NCBI RefSeq assembly: GCF_026625705.1
Contig: NZ_CP113059.1
Coordinates: 4,154,001 to 4,218,000, forward strand
Length of the DNA: 64,000 bases
From: Pedobacter sp. SL55
GTDB lineage: Bacteria; Bacteroidota; Bacteroidia; Sphingobacteriales; Sphingobacteriaceae
Reading direction: 5' to 3'
The notes beneath the pieces are model-generated. The model did no database searches. It saw only the letters and a list, made by a program, of their open reading frames with translations, and had not been told where the DNA came from. Shown here piece by piece: positions 8,295-17,871 of the stretch (positions are counted from its first letter, which is position 1; each line of letters opens with the position of its first letter). A program made the translations under genes and the position numbers.

Positions 8295-10943
8295 TTAAAT
8301 TTTAATCAACTTCTTAGTTGCGGTAACTTTTCCAGCGTTTTCAATCGATAATATATAAGTTCCGGCTTGGAAATTTTGAACCTCTATTTCTTCTACCTGA
8401 TTTCCACTAGCAGCTTTGGTAGCCATCACTTGCCCTTGTATATTTAAAATCCTGATCACATCTCCCTTTATTGCACCAGAAACACTAATATTTTTTTGTG
8501 TTACCGGATTTGGATATACCGTTACCTCATTACCCAACGTAACAATTACCGGAATTGGATTGGAGGTTTGCTTTGAACCATCAAAATCTACTCCTACCAA
8601 ACGATAATAGTTTGTACCTGCCGTTGGGTTTAAATGCGTATAGCTGTAATTAAATATGCCTGCTCTATTGTTGGCAGCAACGGTATAAATATCTTCGAAA
8701 CTGTTCCCTTTACGGTGTTGCAGCACATAGTTTTTTAAATTCACTTCATCGGTAGTTTGCCAAGCCAACTTTACGCTGTTTAAGCTTTCTTTGGCAGTAA
8801 AACTGATTAAGGTTAAAGGCAAAGTTGTGTTAGCTTCGCCTACTACAAATGGCGAAAATACACTGGTAGTTAGCGTAGCTGTATTTGCTGCGGCATTTCC
8901 AGTACCGGTGAACATACCAAAACTACTACCGTTGTAAGCTGCAACTCCAATTTGAGCATTTGTAAACGCTGAAAAATCAGCACCTTCTAACGCATTTTCC
9001 CATCCTAAGGTTACATCTACATTACCAGTACCAGCAGTACGGTTAATGCTCCAAACGGCATCTACCATTCTTAGTTTTTGAGCCGCTGTTAACGCAGTTC
9101 CGTTTGGCGTAGCATTAGCGGTTGCACCTGCAAACACGTTGATTTCGAAATCTGAGGCTGTGGTTGGAGTTAAAGTAACAGGGCTGTAATTACCTGTTGT
9201 ACCTACCGGGATTAATGTAGTAGCTGTTAAACCGCTTACTTTTAACGTACCTACCGCACCAGTTGTTGCGTTAGCTGTGGTTGCCATATAGGCAGAAGAA
9301 TTAAATGTACCCCCAAAAGAACCTGTTGTTGCCATTGTTACCTCATCTCCCTCACGAATGGTTAACTTAGCATTGTTTAAAGTTAGTTTACCATCAATGG
9401 TAATGCCCTTGTTTGTTGTGGCGGCAGCATTAAAAGTTACATCGCCAAGAGCATTACTACTATTAGTGGTAAAAGGTGTAATTGTTGCAGCATTAAAAGT
9501 ATAATTTGTTCCGCTGCCGTAAGATTTACTACCTGCTAACGTGATACTACCATCAATTCCTGCACCATTTGAAGTAATCAAATGTGTATTTGAACTTAAT
9601 GTTACTTCTGTTCCGTTAGCCGTTGCCACATTAGAAATAGTAAATTGCGATGCTCCAGAATTTGTGCCCACAATATAAGAATTAGCTGGAATACCCGCTC
9701 CTTGCACCAAAACGCCCAATGCCACACCCGCACTTCCATAACTAGCTACGGGTAAAGTAATTACTGCACTTCCGGAATTAACTGTAGCACCTGTAATTAC
9801 GTTAGCATATTTTCCTCTAGCTACAAACCCACCAGAGCCTGTTAAAACTTGAGTACCCAAATTAAGTGTACCAGCAACAGAAGAAGTAGATGAACCTACC
9901 AAATTAAGCGATCTGCTTAAGGTTACGCTAGCATCTGTACCAATTGAAATTGCACCTAAATCTGCAAAAGTACCGCTACCAGAAATAGTTTGAGGAGTAG
10001 TTCCGCTTAAAAGCAATTGTGAAGTAGTTACCCCTGCTGCCGCACCAAAAATACCATTGTTTAAGATATTGCCTGATATTGGAGAAACAGAAGTAGTTCT
10101 AATGTAAAACGCCGAACCAGCTTCTACCGTCAAGTTTTCGATATTGCTAAAATTTTCTGTTAATGTAACGTTAGTATTGTTTCTAACAATTACATTACCT
10201 AAAGATTTGTTATTAAACATATTAGCCACGTTTGCCGCTTCCAAAACAAAATTACTACCTGATTTTAAGTTAATTAAAGTTGCTGTAGAACTGTTACCAA
10301 AGGGATTAAAAGGCCCTTTATGTATCAAGGTGGAACCGCTTTCGAAGATAAAAGAACCATTTGCCGAATTGCTTGCATTTACACCAATGGTGCCAAAAGG
10401 ATAACTTAAAGTATTATCGTATGATAAAGTTGAACCTGCTAAAAATACAACTGCACCTAGGGTACGGCTAGTTAATCTTGGACTAGAACTAGCTACCGTA
10501 GAACCACCCTGGATAAGCCTAACTGTACCCGCTATACTACCCGTAGATGTTGGAAAATCGATATAGATATTGCCCACATAAGCATTGTTATTTAACTGCA
10601 GTGTCGAAGTGGCATCGATAATTAAACCTGCCTCGCCCACAGTATTGTTGGCTATAGTAAGTGTTCCGTTTGAACTGGCAACCCTTACCAAATTTACCGA
10701 AGCACCATTAATTAGTTTAAGCTGGGCAGTAGTTGCCGAATTAAGGTGAATTAAGGCTGTGCCTGTGGCCACAGTTGCACCACCAATATTGGTACCATCT
10801 ACCACTAAAATGTCTGTATTGGCTATAATAGTTCGTTGTGCTCCCGAACCATTTTGCATTGTATTCCAATTTGCAGCAGTGCCGATATTACCCTCGGCAG
10901 TACCGCCAACCCAATAATAAGTTGTTTGCGCAAAACCTACTGC
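8295..10943 (-). pseudogene. T9SS cargo protein with sorting domain, separated from its signal peptide by the prophage
   Basis: The frame is open from the prophage junction to the stop, giving 882 residues of an original of about 896. It begins inside the signal peptide region (AVGFAQTTYYWVGG) and continues with long Ser/Thr/Gly/Asn-rich beta-helix-like sequence resembling autotransporter repeats. The end is a type A T9SS C-terminal sorting domain (VTVYPNPV through AGTYILSIENAGK and KLIKI). The ATG at 10859 is only an internal methionine. The start and first 14 codons are at 47201-47242. Without them the protein cannot be exported normally, so the gene is probably inactive in the lysogen. The intact product would be an outer-membrane-attached or secreted adhesin or glycan-binding protein. 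Confidence 0.9.
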
Positions 10944-10947
10944 AGTA
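10944..10947. repeat. Left copy of 4-bp target-site repeat AGTA
   Basis: AGTA abuts the left prophage end and is repeated at the right end. Counting it once rejoins the split host gene in frame. A 5-bp duplication would need one mismatch. Confidence 0.8.
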
Positions 10948-11116
10948 TAACGGGGGTAAAACGAAGTGACCCAATTTGATTTATAAAAAAGTGCGAAATT
11001 TGTGCAAAGAAGCCGCTTTTACAAACGAGTGCGAAAAACCACTTGTACATATTACTTCGGTTTTACTTCCATTGCTTTGTTTGATTACTTCCATTTTTGT
11101 GCGGGCGCTTTCTGAA
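10948..11116. other. Prophage left end with transposase-site-like repeats
   Basis: Noncoding. Besides the terminal repeat it has TAAAACGAAGTG near 10957 and ACAAACGAGTGCG near 11021. They resemble the right-end pairs GAAACGGTACAA and CAAACGGCACAA (read on the minus strand). Shared core AAACG followed by a GTG/GTAC/GCAC block; these are candidate transposase-binding sites. Confidence 0.55.
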
Positions 11117-12010
11117 TTAAACGCCCAATCTTCTTTTAATCTCTTCCAAATCGGCCTCAAAACTGTTTAAACGGTGGTAAACCTCACTTGGCGACCTAAA
11201 GTTTGCGTTAAGGTGCATACGTGCATACCATATCTCTTGAATGTCTTCGGGGTCGATTAAAAGGTTTTTATATTGGTTTCTCGAATTAAAAGCATCTGAT
11301 TTAGCCACGATGTAACCGTACTTACTAACTGCGTTTAACAGCCTTTTAATAACAATTCCGTGGCTTTTAGTTACTAAAATGTGTACTCTATCCTCTCTAA
11401 TATCGTCTAAACTCTCTACCCAGCTCCCTATTACTATTTCTTTATTCTCAAGTGTAGGCTCCATACTTTCGCCGTCAACTTCAAAAGCTCGGTAGGTACC
11501 TGCCTTTAATTGGGGTAAATAGAACGTTGGAAGCGTTTTAACGTACTCAACGTCGCCAAAACCATTGAGATAACCAGCCCGAGCCTTTTGATTAACTAAA
11601 ACAATATTCTCTCTATTGCTGCTATCGACAGTTACAACGTTAGGAACGCCAAAGTTTAGGGTCGGGCTTGCGGTCGGGCTTGCGTTTGCGCTTGCAATTT
11701 GTGGTTTTAGCCCTTGGGCTGTATGTAAATTTTCTTTTGTTTCGTTAACAATTGAGTGACTAGCCTCGGGGGCTAAATATTCTTTTTGGTTTGTATTTTC
11801 CATTTGACCAACGCCACTTATTAGCCAATTAAGATTTAAAGTTTCAAACGCACGAGACAAATCTTCAATAATTTCAAAGGATGGCTTAGCATCGGGGCTA
11901 CGTTGTAAACGATAAAGCTTTTCCGCAGAGGTATATCCTAAGTATTTGGCTAAATGATTTAAGTTTTTAAAACCTTTATAATTAAGCCATTGTAATATGC
12001 GTTGATACAT
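11117..12010 (-). CDS. Phage repressor with HTH and S24 peptidase (LexA/CI-like) domain
   Basis: 297 residues. The N-terminal helix-turn-helix (residues 1-65) includes LAKYLGYTSAEKLYRLQRS. After a variable linker (residues 70-140) the S24 domain carries FEVDGESMEPTL with the catalytic Ser and IVIKRLL with the Lys, the usual dyad for autocleavage or peptidase-fold dimerisation. The C-terminus has an extra coiled-coil-like tail. It is transcribed away from the early operon, like Mu c. Presence of both residues suggests RecA-type inducibility (inference). Confidence 0.85.
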   Translation of the reverse strand: MYQRILQWLNYKGFKNLNHLAKYLGYTSAEKLYRLQRSPDAKPSFEIIEDLSRAFETLNLNWLISGVGQMENTNQKEYLAPEASHSIVNETKENLHTAQGLKPQIASANASPTASPTLNFGVPNVVTVDSSNRENIVLVNQKARAGYLNGFGDVEYVKTLPTFYLPQLKAGTYRAFEVDGESMEPTLENKEIVIGSWVESLDDIREDRVHILVTKSHGIVIKRLLNAVSKYGYIVAKSDAFNSRNQYKNLLIDPEDIQEIWYARMHLNANFRSPSEVYHRLNSFEADLEEIKRRLGV

Positions 12011-12050
12011 TTTTGTAAAAATATTCTTGTGTGTTTGTAAATTTTATACG

Positions 12051-12087
12051 TTTTCGTTTGTATAATTCTTTTTCGTTTGTATGTTTG
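12051..12087 (+). promoter_or_regulatory. Early promoter overlapped by operator repeats
   Basis: TTTG at 12057-12060, 19 nt, then TATGTTTG at 12080-12087 match the Bacteroidota consensus TTTG-N19-TAnnTTTG. The 13-mer TTTTCGTTTGTAT occurs at 12051 and again at 12070, so one copy covers the -33 element and the other reaches the -7 element. This is the expected layout for repression of the lytic operon. Confidence 0.78.
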
Positions 12088-12107
12088 TGTCCTCAAACGT
12101 ACACATT

Positions 12108-12341
12108 ATGCAAGATAATCAAAAAAACGAAAATCCATTTGTCTTGAAAAGGTCAAGGCTAAGCTCGGCACAATTGGCCGAGGTAGTGGGTGTTTCTGAA
12201 AGCTTGGTTAAAAAGGTTCGTACTGGCGACCGAGGTTTAAAGAAAACAGTAGCAAGCGAGGCGGTTAAAACTGCCGACCATCTACTTTATGAGGGCGAAA
12301 ATGCGCTAATCGAAGCGGTAAAAAAAATGGTTAGATTATGA
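12108..12341 (+). CDS. Small HTH DNA-binding protein, Ner-like
   Basis: 77 residues starting MQDNQKNENPF. A longer frame from 12081 would begin within the -7 promoter element, so the later ATG is preferred. A helix-turn-helix is visible in LSSAQLAEVVGVSESLVKKV. It occupies the position of Ner, the early regulator of Mu, and its stop overlaps the transposase start (ATGA). Function by position and fold only. Confidence 0.7.
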   Translation: MQDNQKNENPFVLKRSRLSSAQLAEVVGVSESLVKKVRTGDRGLKKTVASEAVKTADHLLYEGENALIEAVKKMVRL

Positions 12342-14356
12342 GATTTAACCAAAATAATACCCTTTGCTTAGAGTACAACGAATTTACTCAAATTGTACCT
12401 AAAGGAACCTACGACAGTTTAAAAGCTAGAGGCAGTATTAAAGTACATGGCCGTGGCGGTTATGGTGTTGGTGTTCTTATTGAGTACGATACCTTACCAA
12501 AAAGGTATCAAGATGAAGTTAAAAAGGTGTTTGGCGACCCATACCAATACATCACAACCCAACCAATTAAAGACCTTTTAATTGAAGACTTGAAAGCCGA
12601 GCAATTTTACAGGGATTATTCTCTTCCAAATGGCCTAAAGTTACCCGACCAAGATTTTGACGTTAAAGGTAAGCCCGTTACTAACTACGTTAAAGAGTAC
12701 GCTATTGCAGCATCTTGGCTAAACAACATCATCAACTTAACCGAGAATAAAAAGGCGCTAAAAGATCAGCTTAATATTTCGGTAGCTGTTTTTTGGGAAC
12801 GCATAATGATGATTTTAAAAGCTGACGGTGTTAGATTGCCAGCCAGCGAGCGCCGACTTAAAGACGCTATTAAGCGTTACAAAAGTAACGGCTACGAGGC
12901 ATTAATTGAGGTTTTTCGCTTTGGTAATACCAATAGCCGCAAGGTAAACAGCGAAACCGCCGAGGCTCTTCTTTTGGAATTGCTGGCACATGACCACCAA
13001 CACGACTACACGAGAGTTGCAAATGCTTATAACGAGTGGGCGACCGCTAATAATCACGAGCAAATAACGGATAGGGCTGTGAGTTATTGGGCTGCTAAAT
13101 ACAAGCATTTAATTACTGAAAAAAGAGAGGGTAAAGCCAAAAATTACAATCGTTTTAACAAGCAAATTTTAAGGAGTAGACCAAGTGCGCCGCTTCTACT
13201 TATCAACTCCGACGATAACGTCTTAGACTTGTACTTTGTAGAAGAAAAGGTTAACAAAAAAACGGGCTACGCTCAAAAAAATTACTATTACCGCCCTGTT
13301 ATGTACGTGGTAATGGATGCCTTTAACGATTATATTTTAGGTTATGCCATTGGCGAAACGGTAACAATTGAGCTTGTTAAAGAGGCGTACAGAAATGCCG
13401 AAAATCATGTTAAACAACTGTTAAATGGCTATTATCTACCGCACCAAATCCAAACCGACCGTTGGGGTTTAAGCAAAGGCGGCGAGCTTGAGCAATTTTA
13501 CCAAAGTATGGCGACTTACACGCCCGCAACTGCTAAAGTAGCGCAAGGTAAGTACATCGAAAGAGCATTTGGTGTAAACTGGCATCAGACTTTAAAAAGC
13601 TTCATCAACTATGCAGGTCAAAACATTACCGCAAAGGAAAGATTAAGCCCCGAAGCTATCGAGCGTAACCGTTCTAATTTTCCACCAAAGGAAAAAGCGC
13701 CCGAGCAAATCGCTTTGTTTATCGAAATGTTGCGCAAACTCCCTAACCAAAAAACGGGGGTTAGCCGTCAAGAAGAGTGGTTAAATAGCATCAACGAAAA
13801 ATCAAAGGCTAGGGCTATAAGCGCCGAAAAGCATTTGCAAATCTTTGGTGTATTACATAAGCCACGCAACGGAGGCAAAAATAGGCTTTTACCTGCTGGC
13901 TTGGAGCTGATGGATAGACGCTTTGTTTACGACATTCCCGCTTTCTATTTCCCCGAGCATGTTAACAAAGCCGTAAACGTGATTTACGACCCTTACGATA
14001 TGAGCCAAGTGCTTGTTACCGATGGCAAGGGATTGCGTTTTGTTGCCCACGAATACGAGCGTTCGCCGAGTTGTATTGCAGACCACACCAAAGAAACCCG
14101 CCAACTATGGCACCAACGCATTGAAGAAAAGAAAATCATTGCAGCGGTACCAGCCAAAGAAGCCGAGAAAAGAAGAACCCTACTAGAGCGAGCTGCTATT
14201 GATGCCGAAAGCTTATTGCAAGGAAGCGTATTGATTAAGCAAATACGCCACACCGCAGAAAAAGCAATTACGGGCGCAATAGAAAACTTCGACCAATCAC
14301 AACTAACAGAAACAACTAAAACTAACAAAAAAGCTGCCTACGGTAGCAAATGGTAA
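12338..14356 (+). CDS. MuA-type DDE transposase
   Basis: 672 residues, close to MuA (663). The integrase core has the three acidic residues in VVMDAFNDY (about 327), IQTDRWG (about 374) and KYIERAFG (about 408). N-terminal helical DNA-binding regions precede it, and a Mu-transposase C-terminal beta-barrel follows (residues 520-600). It would bind the prophage ends and carry out integration and replicative transposition with the MuB-like ATPase encoded next. Confidence 0.92.
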   Translation: MRFNQNNTLCLEYNEFTQIVPKGTYDSLKARGSIKVHGRGGYGVGVLIEYDTLPKRYQDEVKKVFGDPYQYITTQPIKDLLIEDLKAEQFYRDYSLPNGLKLPDQDFDVKGKPVTNYVKEYAIAASWLNNIINLTENKKALKDQLNISVAVFWERIMMILKADGVRLPASERRLKDAIKRYKSNGYEALIEVFRFGNTNSRKVNSETAEALLLELLAHDHQHDYTRVANAYNEWATANNHEQITDRAVSYWAAKYKHLITEKREGKAKNYNRFNKQILRSRPSAPLLLINSDDNVLDLYFVEEKVNKKTGYAQKNYYYRPVMYVVMDAFNDYILGYAIGETVTIELVKEAYRNAENHVKQLLNGYYLPHQIQTDRWGLSKGGELEQFYQSMATYTPATAKVAQGKYIERAFGVNWHQTLKSFINYAGQNITAKERLSPEAIERNRSNFPPKEKAPEQIALFIEMLRKLPNQKTGVSRQEEWLNSINEKSKARAISAEKHLQIFGVLHKPRNGGKNRLLPAGLELMDRRFVYDIPAFYFPEHVNKAVNVIYDPYDMSQVLVTDGKGLRFVAHEYERSPSCIADHTKETRQLWHQRIEEKKIIAAVPAKEAEKRRTLLERAAIDAESLLQGSVLIKQIRHTAEKAITGAIENFDQSQLTETTKTNKKAAYGSKW

Positions 14357-14396
14357 AACAAAGGGCATTAGAACCGACATTCTAACACCCTCTAAA

Positions 14397-15251
14397 ATGT
14401 TAAACACAATGAATAACGAGACAAAAGAACAAATCAGAGAGCAACTACGCAAGTATGTATCAAAGTTTGACAGCCAAAATAAAGCGGCGTTGAGCTTAAA
14501 AAACGTAAGTGTTGCAACAGTTAGCAACATCATTAACGGTAAATGGGAAAAGATAAGCGACGAAATTTTTATTTCGGTAAAAAAGCAAATCAGCGAACCA
14601 ACGGCAGGCTGGAACATTGTTGAAACCGACAATTTAACCGAGTTAAACGCTATCTACACACACGCTGCAACATACGCCAGCTGCTTTATTGTTACCGCCC
14701 CGCCAGCGGCTGGGAAAACAGCAACCGCCGAATATTTCAAAAGCCAAAACGCCGATATATTTCTAGTTAAGTGCGACGAGTTTTGGAACCGCAAAACCTT
14801 TTTGCTTGAGATTTTAAAAGCAATGGGTATCAACGGTAGCGGTGCCACAGCTCCCGAGTTGGTGCAAGATATTATCCGCAAGGTTAACAGCTGCAAAAAC
14901 CCCGAATTAATCTTTGACGAGTTCGACAAAGTAAACGACCAAATCCTATGTTCTGTTATCTCAATTTTTAACCGAATTGAGAATAAGTGCGGGATTGTGG
15001 TACAAGCAACTGACCACTTAGAGCGCCGCTTAACTCGTGGTCTACGCCTTAACAAAAGAGGGTACCAAGAATTTTGGAGCCGCTTCGGTTCTAAGGTGGT
15101 TAACCTCGAAGCGCCAACCAATAGCGATATGGTTGCTATCATCAAAGCTAATGGCATAGAAAGCGAAGAGGCAGTTTACGAGATTTTAAACGACGCCGAC
15201 AACGATTTACGCCGAGTTAAAAAGCTAATCCAAATCCACAAACATAACTAA
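14397..15251 (+). CDS. MuB-type AAA ATPase, transposition target protein
   Basis: 284 residues. An N-terminal HTH-like region (residues 25-60, AALSLKNVSVATVSNIING) is followed by Walker A TAPPAAGKTA (about residue 100), Walker B LIFDEFDKV (about 183), and a C-terminal helical part with NDLRRVKKLI. This is the MuB layout: an HTH plus an AAA+ ATPase that marks target DNA and activates the transposase. The ATG at 14409 is an alternative start. Confidence 0.88.
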   Translation: MLNTMNNETKEQIREQLRKYVSKFDSQNKAALSLKNVSVATVSNIINGKWEKISDEIFISVKKQISEPTAGWNIVETDNLTELNAIYTHAATYASCFIVTAPPAAGKTATAEYFKSQNADIFLVKCDEFWNRKTFLLEILKAMGINGSGATAPELVQDIIRKVNSCKNPELIFDEFDKVNDQILCSVISIFNRIENKCGIVVQATDHLERRLTRGLRLNKRGYQEFWSRFGSKVVNLEAPTNSDMVAIIKANGIESEEAVYEILNDADNDLRRVKKLIQIHKHN

Positions 15252-15257
15252 CCAAAT

Positions 15258-15644
15258 ATGAAAGCCAAACTAACACAAATTGAAGAGTTGCAAGCAGAAA
15301 TGGCAATTTATAAAGCCCTGCTTTGCGCTAATTACAGGCTGCAAGAATGCGTTTATGATGCTTTGTTTAAACAAGCTGGTATTGCTTTCGCCGAGTGTAA
15401 TGCTCAATGCCAAGAAACCGTTAAAAAGCTGTTAAATACAGCAATGTATTGGAATTGGTTTAAAATCAAATGGCATCAATTTAACGTCGCATTTTACACC
15501 AACCACGCCCCTAATATTAGCGACAACTTTAACGACTACCTACGCCATCACACGGCGTATTTAGAGGCAAAGGAAACCGAAGAAAGCTTTAATTCTAAAC
15601 TCACAGCAATGCTAAAATACAATGAGAATAGAATGCGTACTTGA
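15258..15644 (+). CDS. Phage early protein, unknown
   Basis: 128 residues, mostly helical, acidic and basic residues mixed, with four Cys in the first half (CANYRLQEC, CNAQC). No family recognised. It sits 6 bp after the MuB gene and overlaps the next gene by 23 bp, so it is co-translated in the early operon. Confidence 0.6.
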   Translation: MKAKLTQIEELQAEMAIYKALLCANYRLQECVYDALFKQAGIAFAECNAQCQETVKKLLNTAMYWNWFKIKWHQFNVAFYTNHAPNISDNFNDYLRHHTAYLEAKETEESFNSKLTAMLKYNENRMRT

Positions 15645-15942
15645 GCGTATCTGCGAAGCCTTAGGCGCTAATTATCACGAGGTGGTAAGCGATACACAAA
15701 AGGCCGAACCGCTAAAGGCGGCATACATAGCAACCAAAATATTGTTTGAGCGTAATTATTCGCCAAAAGACATTCAAGAACTCTTTAAGCGCTCCCGCAC
15801 AAACATTTATTACAGGTTGGATATATGCAACGACCGAATAGAAGTTGAGCCAACCTTTAAAAAACTATTTAACACCGCTAAACAACAAACCGATGAACTA
15901 TTTAATGAGATTAAGCAGACAGCAAACGGAGCATCTGTTTAG
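15622..15942 (+). CDS. Small HTH-like phage protein
   Basis: 106 residues. SPKDIQELFKRSRTNIYYRL looks like a helix-turn-helix (residues 50-72), preceded by a helical region with EALGANYHEVVSDTQKAEP as in DnaA domain IV-type motifs. Role unknown; candidate early DNA-binding protein. It overlaps both neighbours. Confidence 0.6.
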   Translation: MRIECVLERICEALGANYHEVVSDTQKAEPLKAAYIATKILFERNYSPKDIQELFKRSRTNIYYRLDICNDRIEVEPTFKKLFNTAKQQTDELFNEIKQTANGASV

Positions 15943-16219
15943 TACCCTCGAAGCGATTTTAAAAGACTACCACACTACCGATTTAACAGAGCTTTTGTTG
16001 CTTGAAATGCTAAAGCGTATCTATTTGAAATTACGCCAAAAGCTTGAGCAACGCCCGCAAGCAAAGTACACCATTACGCTTGCAACATTTGAAGCTCGGG
16101 GATTTTGTATTTGGTTCAAAGATTATCCAACGAGTACCGACACCTATTTAAACACCCTTATCAATCAGCAAATCGGCGAGATTGAAAGATTATCAAGTAT
16201 AAACTTTATCAAATTATAA
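15893..16219 (+). CDS. Phage early protein, unknown
   Basis: About 108 residues from MNYLMRLSRQ; a longer frame from 15845 would overlap the upstream gene by nearly 100 bp, and MRLSRQQTEHLF at 15905 is also possible. Helical N-terminus (LLLLEMLKRIYLKLRQKL), beta-rich C-terminus. No family recognised. Confidence 0.6.
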   Translation: MNYLMRLSRQQTEHLFSTLEAILKDYHTTDLTELLLLEMLKRIYLKLRQKLEQRPQAKYTITLATFEARGFCIWFKDYPTSTDTYLNTLINQQIGEIERLSSINFIKL

Positions 16220-16221
16220 TT

Positions 16222-16863
16222 ATGGATTTAAGAGAATTAACCGACGAACAATTAGAGCAAGCTTACAAAGAGCGTAAAAAAGCAAAACAAGCCCAAGAAG
16301 CCGCTAATAAAAAGCGCTACGAGAAAAAGAAAGATAGCATAGTTGAGCAAATGTTTGATGAGGCTTTGGAAGCATCTCGCATTATTGGCAGACTTAAAAG
16401 TAAAATGCACGTAGTAATGGAGGCTCAAAAGATTGAGCTTGATAGCTACGGTAAAATTAGAACAAATAGCAAAGGCGGCTTTTCTGTTACGCATAGCAAT
16501 GGCGAGCTGCAAATTGCACGTCGTCGAGATACAACGCCCGTTTGGGACGAAAGAGCATCAAAGGCGGTTGAATTGATACAGGCATTTTTAGCTGATACCA
16601 TTAAAAAACGTGATGCAAAGCTTTACAACATTCTATTGGGCTTTTTGGTAAGGAACAAAAAGAACGATTTAGAATACGCTAAAGTAATGGATTTGCTAAC
16701 CTACGAAAGTGAATTTGACGACCCACGTTGGATTGAGGGTTTGCGATTAATCAAAGAAAGCTATACCCAAGATTTTAAAGCGTACACCTACGAGTTTAAG
16801 CGAAAAAATAAAGCTGGGAAGTGGCAGTTTGTAAACCTTAATTTTTCAAATTACGACGTATAA
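16222..16863 (+). CDS. DUF3164 family phage protein
   Basis: 213 residues with a charged coiled-coil N-terminus (residues 1-45), then a domain with YGKIRTNSKGGFSVTHSNG and RDTTPVWDERASKAVELIQAF, recognisable as DUF3164, a family found in the early region of Mu-like phages. Biochemical role unknown. Confidence 0.75.
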   Translation: MDLRELTDEQLEQAYKERKKAKQAQEAANKKRYEKKKDSIVEQMFDEALEASRIIGRLKSKMHVVMEAQKIELDSYGKIRTNSKGGFSVTHSNGELQIARRRDTTPVWDERASKAVELIQAFLADTIKKRDAKLYNILLGFLVRNKKNDLEYAKVMDLLTYESEFDDPRWIEGLRLIKESYTQDFKAYTYEFKRKNKAGKWQFVNLNFSNYDV

Positions 16864-16869
16864 GTTAAG

Positions 16870-16904
16870 CCAGCTAGTCGGCTGGTTATTGTCTCACCAA
16901 AACA
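16870..16904 (+). promoter_or_regulatory. Hairpin plus CTCACCAAAACA leader motif
   Basis: A CCAGC/GCTGG hairpin (loop TAGTCG) is followed by CTCACCAAAACA (16893-16904), 10 nt before the next ATG. The same 12-mer lies 10 nt before a short leader ORF upstream of the mom-like gene. Possibly a shared translation-control or protein-binding element. Confidence 0.45.
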
Positions 16905-16914
16905 TAATTTTTAA

Positions 16915-17262
16915 ATGAAAAATCAAGTATTAGCGAAGCTGCTAAAAATCGCCGCTTCGTTTGCCGAAAGCGAAAAACCTATTGCCTACATCAGCGGCAA
17001 AGTAACAGGCTTAGAACCGCAAGACGTAGCGGTTAAATTTCACGAAGCCTCATTGGTTGCCATACAAGACGGCTACCAAGTTTTTAACCCAACCGAGCAT
17101 ATAGCGCCCGATGAAGATTGGACGGAAGCTATGAAGCTTTGTTTAGCGGTGCTGCCACTTTGCCAAACTTTCTATCAAATACACGATTGGAAAGATAGCA
17201 ACGGAGCCGTTGCCGAACACATACAAGCCAAATTGTTAGCGCTTGAAATAGTACAACTTTAA
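16915..17262 (+). CDS. DUF4406 (nucleoside deoxyribosyltransferase-like) phage protein
   Basis: 115 residues. YISGKVTGLE near the N-terminus, VFNPTEHIAPDEDWTEAMKLCL in the middle and WKDSNGAVAEHIQAKLL near the end are the DUF4406 signature, a small Rossmann-like fold related to nucleoside 2-deoxyribosyltransferases. It may act in nucleotide metabolism or modification; activity unproven. The leader carries the CTCACCAAAACA motif. Confidence 0.7.
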   Translation: MKNQVLAKLLKIAASFAESEKPIAYISGKVTGLEPQDVAVKFHEASLVAIQDGYQVFNPTEHIAPDEDWTEAMKLCLAVLPLCQTFYQIHDWKDSNGAVAEHIQAKLLALEIVQL

Positions 17263-17279
17263 ACCTCAAACAAACTTTT

Positions 17280-17858
17280 ATGAAACATTTAATGGTAGAT
17301 ATAGAGACGCTAGGCACAACGGGGCGCTCGGTAATTTTAAGTATTGCAGCGGTTCAATTTGATATTGAAAGCGGACACGTTGGCGACAACTTTAAAATGA
17401 ACGTAGACGTTCGCAGTTGCACCGACGTAGGCTTACACTTCGACCCCGATTGCTTGGTGTGGTGGGTAAAGCAAGACGAAAAAGCCAAAGCCTCGGTATT
17501 TGAAAGCCCTAGCCCATTAAAAGACGTGCTTTACGAGTTTGCCGCTTTTGTTAAAAGTATGGGCGACGATGTAGAAATATGGAGCAATGGCAAATACTTT
17601 GATATGGCGCTTGTTAGGGATGCTTACGCCGCTATTAACGAGGCGAGGCCGTGGCACTATTGGAACGAGCGAGATATGCGCACACTCATGCGTTACGTGC
17701 CTAAGCTTAAACAAGAAGTGCCATTTACGGGAATAAAGCACGACCCTATAGACGATTGCATTTATCAAATAAAGCTCGTTGTCGCCATACATCGAAGAGT
17801 GTTAAAAAACATTGAGCTATTAGACAAGAATTATAACCAAGAACTAACATCAAACTAA
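17280..17858 (+). CDS. DEDD-type 3'-5' exonuclease
   Basis: 192 residues. Exonuclease motif I is DIETLG (residues 7-12), motif II is WSNGKYFDMALV (about 100-111), and motif III is KHDPIDDCIYQIK (about 153-165), giving the four acidic residues plus a His. It resembles the Rv2179c-like/exonuclease VIII C-terminal nuclease group found in phages. Together with the RecA-like ATPase that follows it forms a DNA-processing pair not present in Mu itself. Confidence 0.83.
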   Translation: MKHLMVDIETLGTTGRSVILSIAAVQFDIESGHVGDNFKMNVDVRSCTDVGLHFDPDCLVWWVKQDEKAKASVFESPSPLKDVLYEFAAFVKSMGDDVEIWSNGKYFDMALVRDAYAAINEARPWHYWNERDMRTLMRYVPKLKQEVPFTGIKHDPIDDCIYQIKLVVAIHRRVLKNIELLDKNYNQELTSN

Positions 17859-17871
17859 ACAAATTTTATTT

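Noticed and set aside
8295..10859. Reading the T9SS cargo gene as an intact gene starting at the ATG at 10859
   Set aside because: Coding sequence continues upstream in frame into a signal-peptide remnant, and the true start is across the prophage.
12081..12341. Start of the Ner-like protein at 12081
   Set aside because: That ATG lies inside the -7 element, upstream of the expected transcription start.
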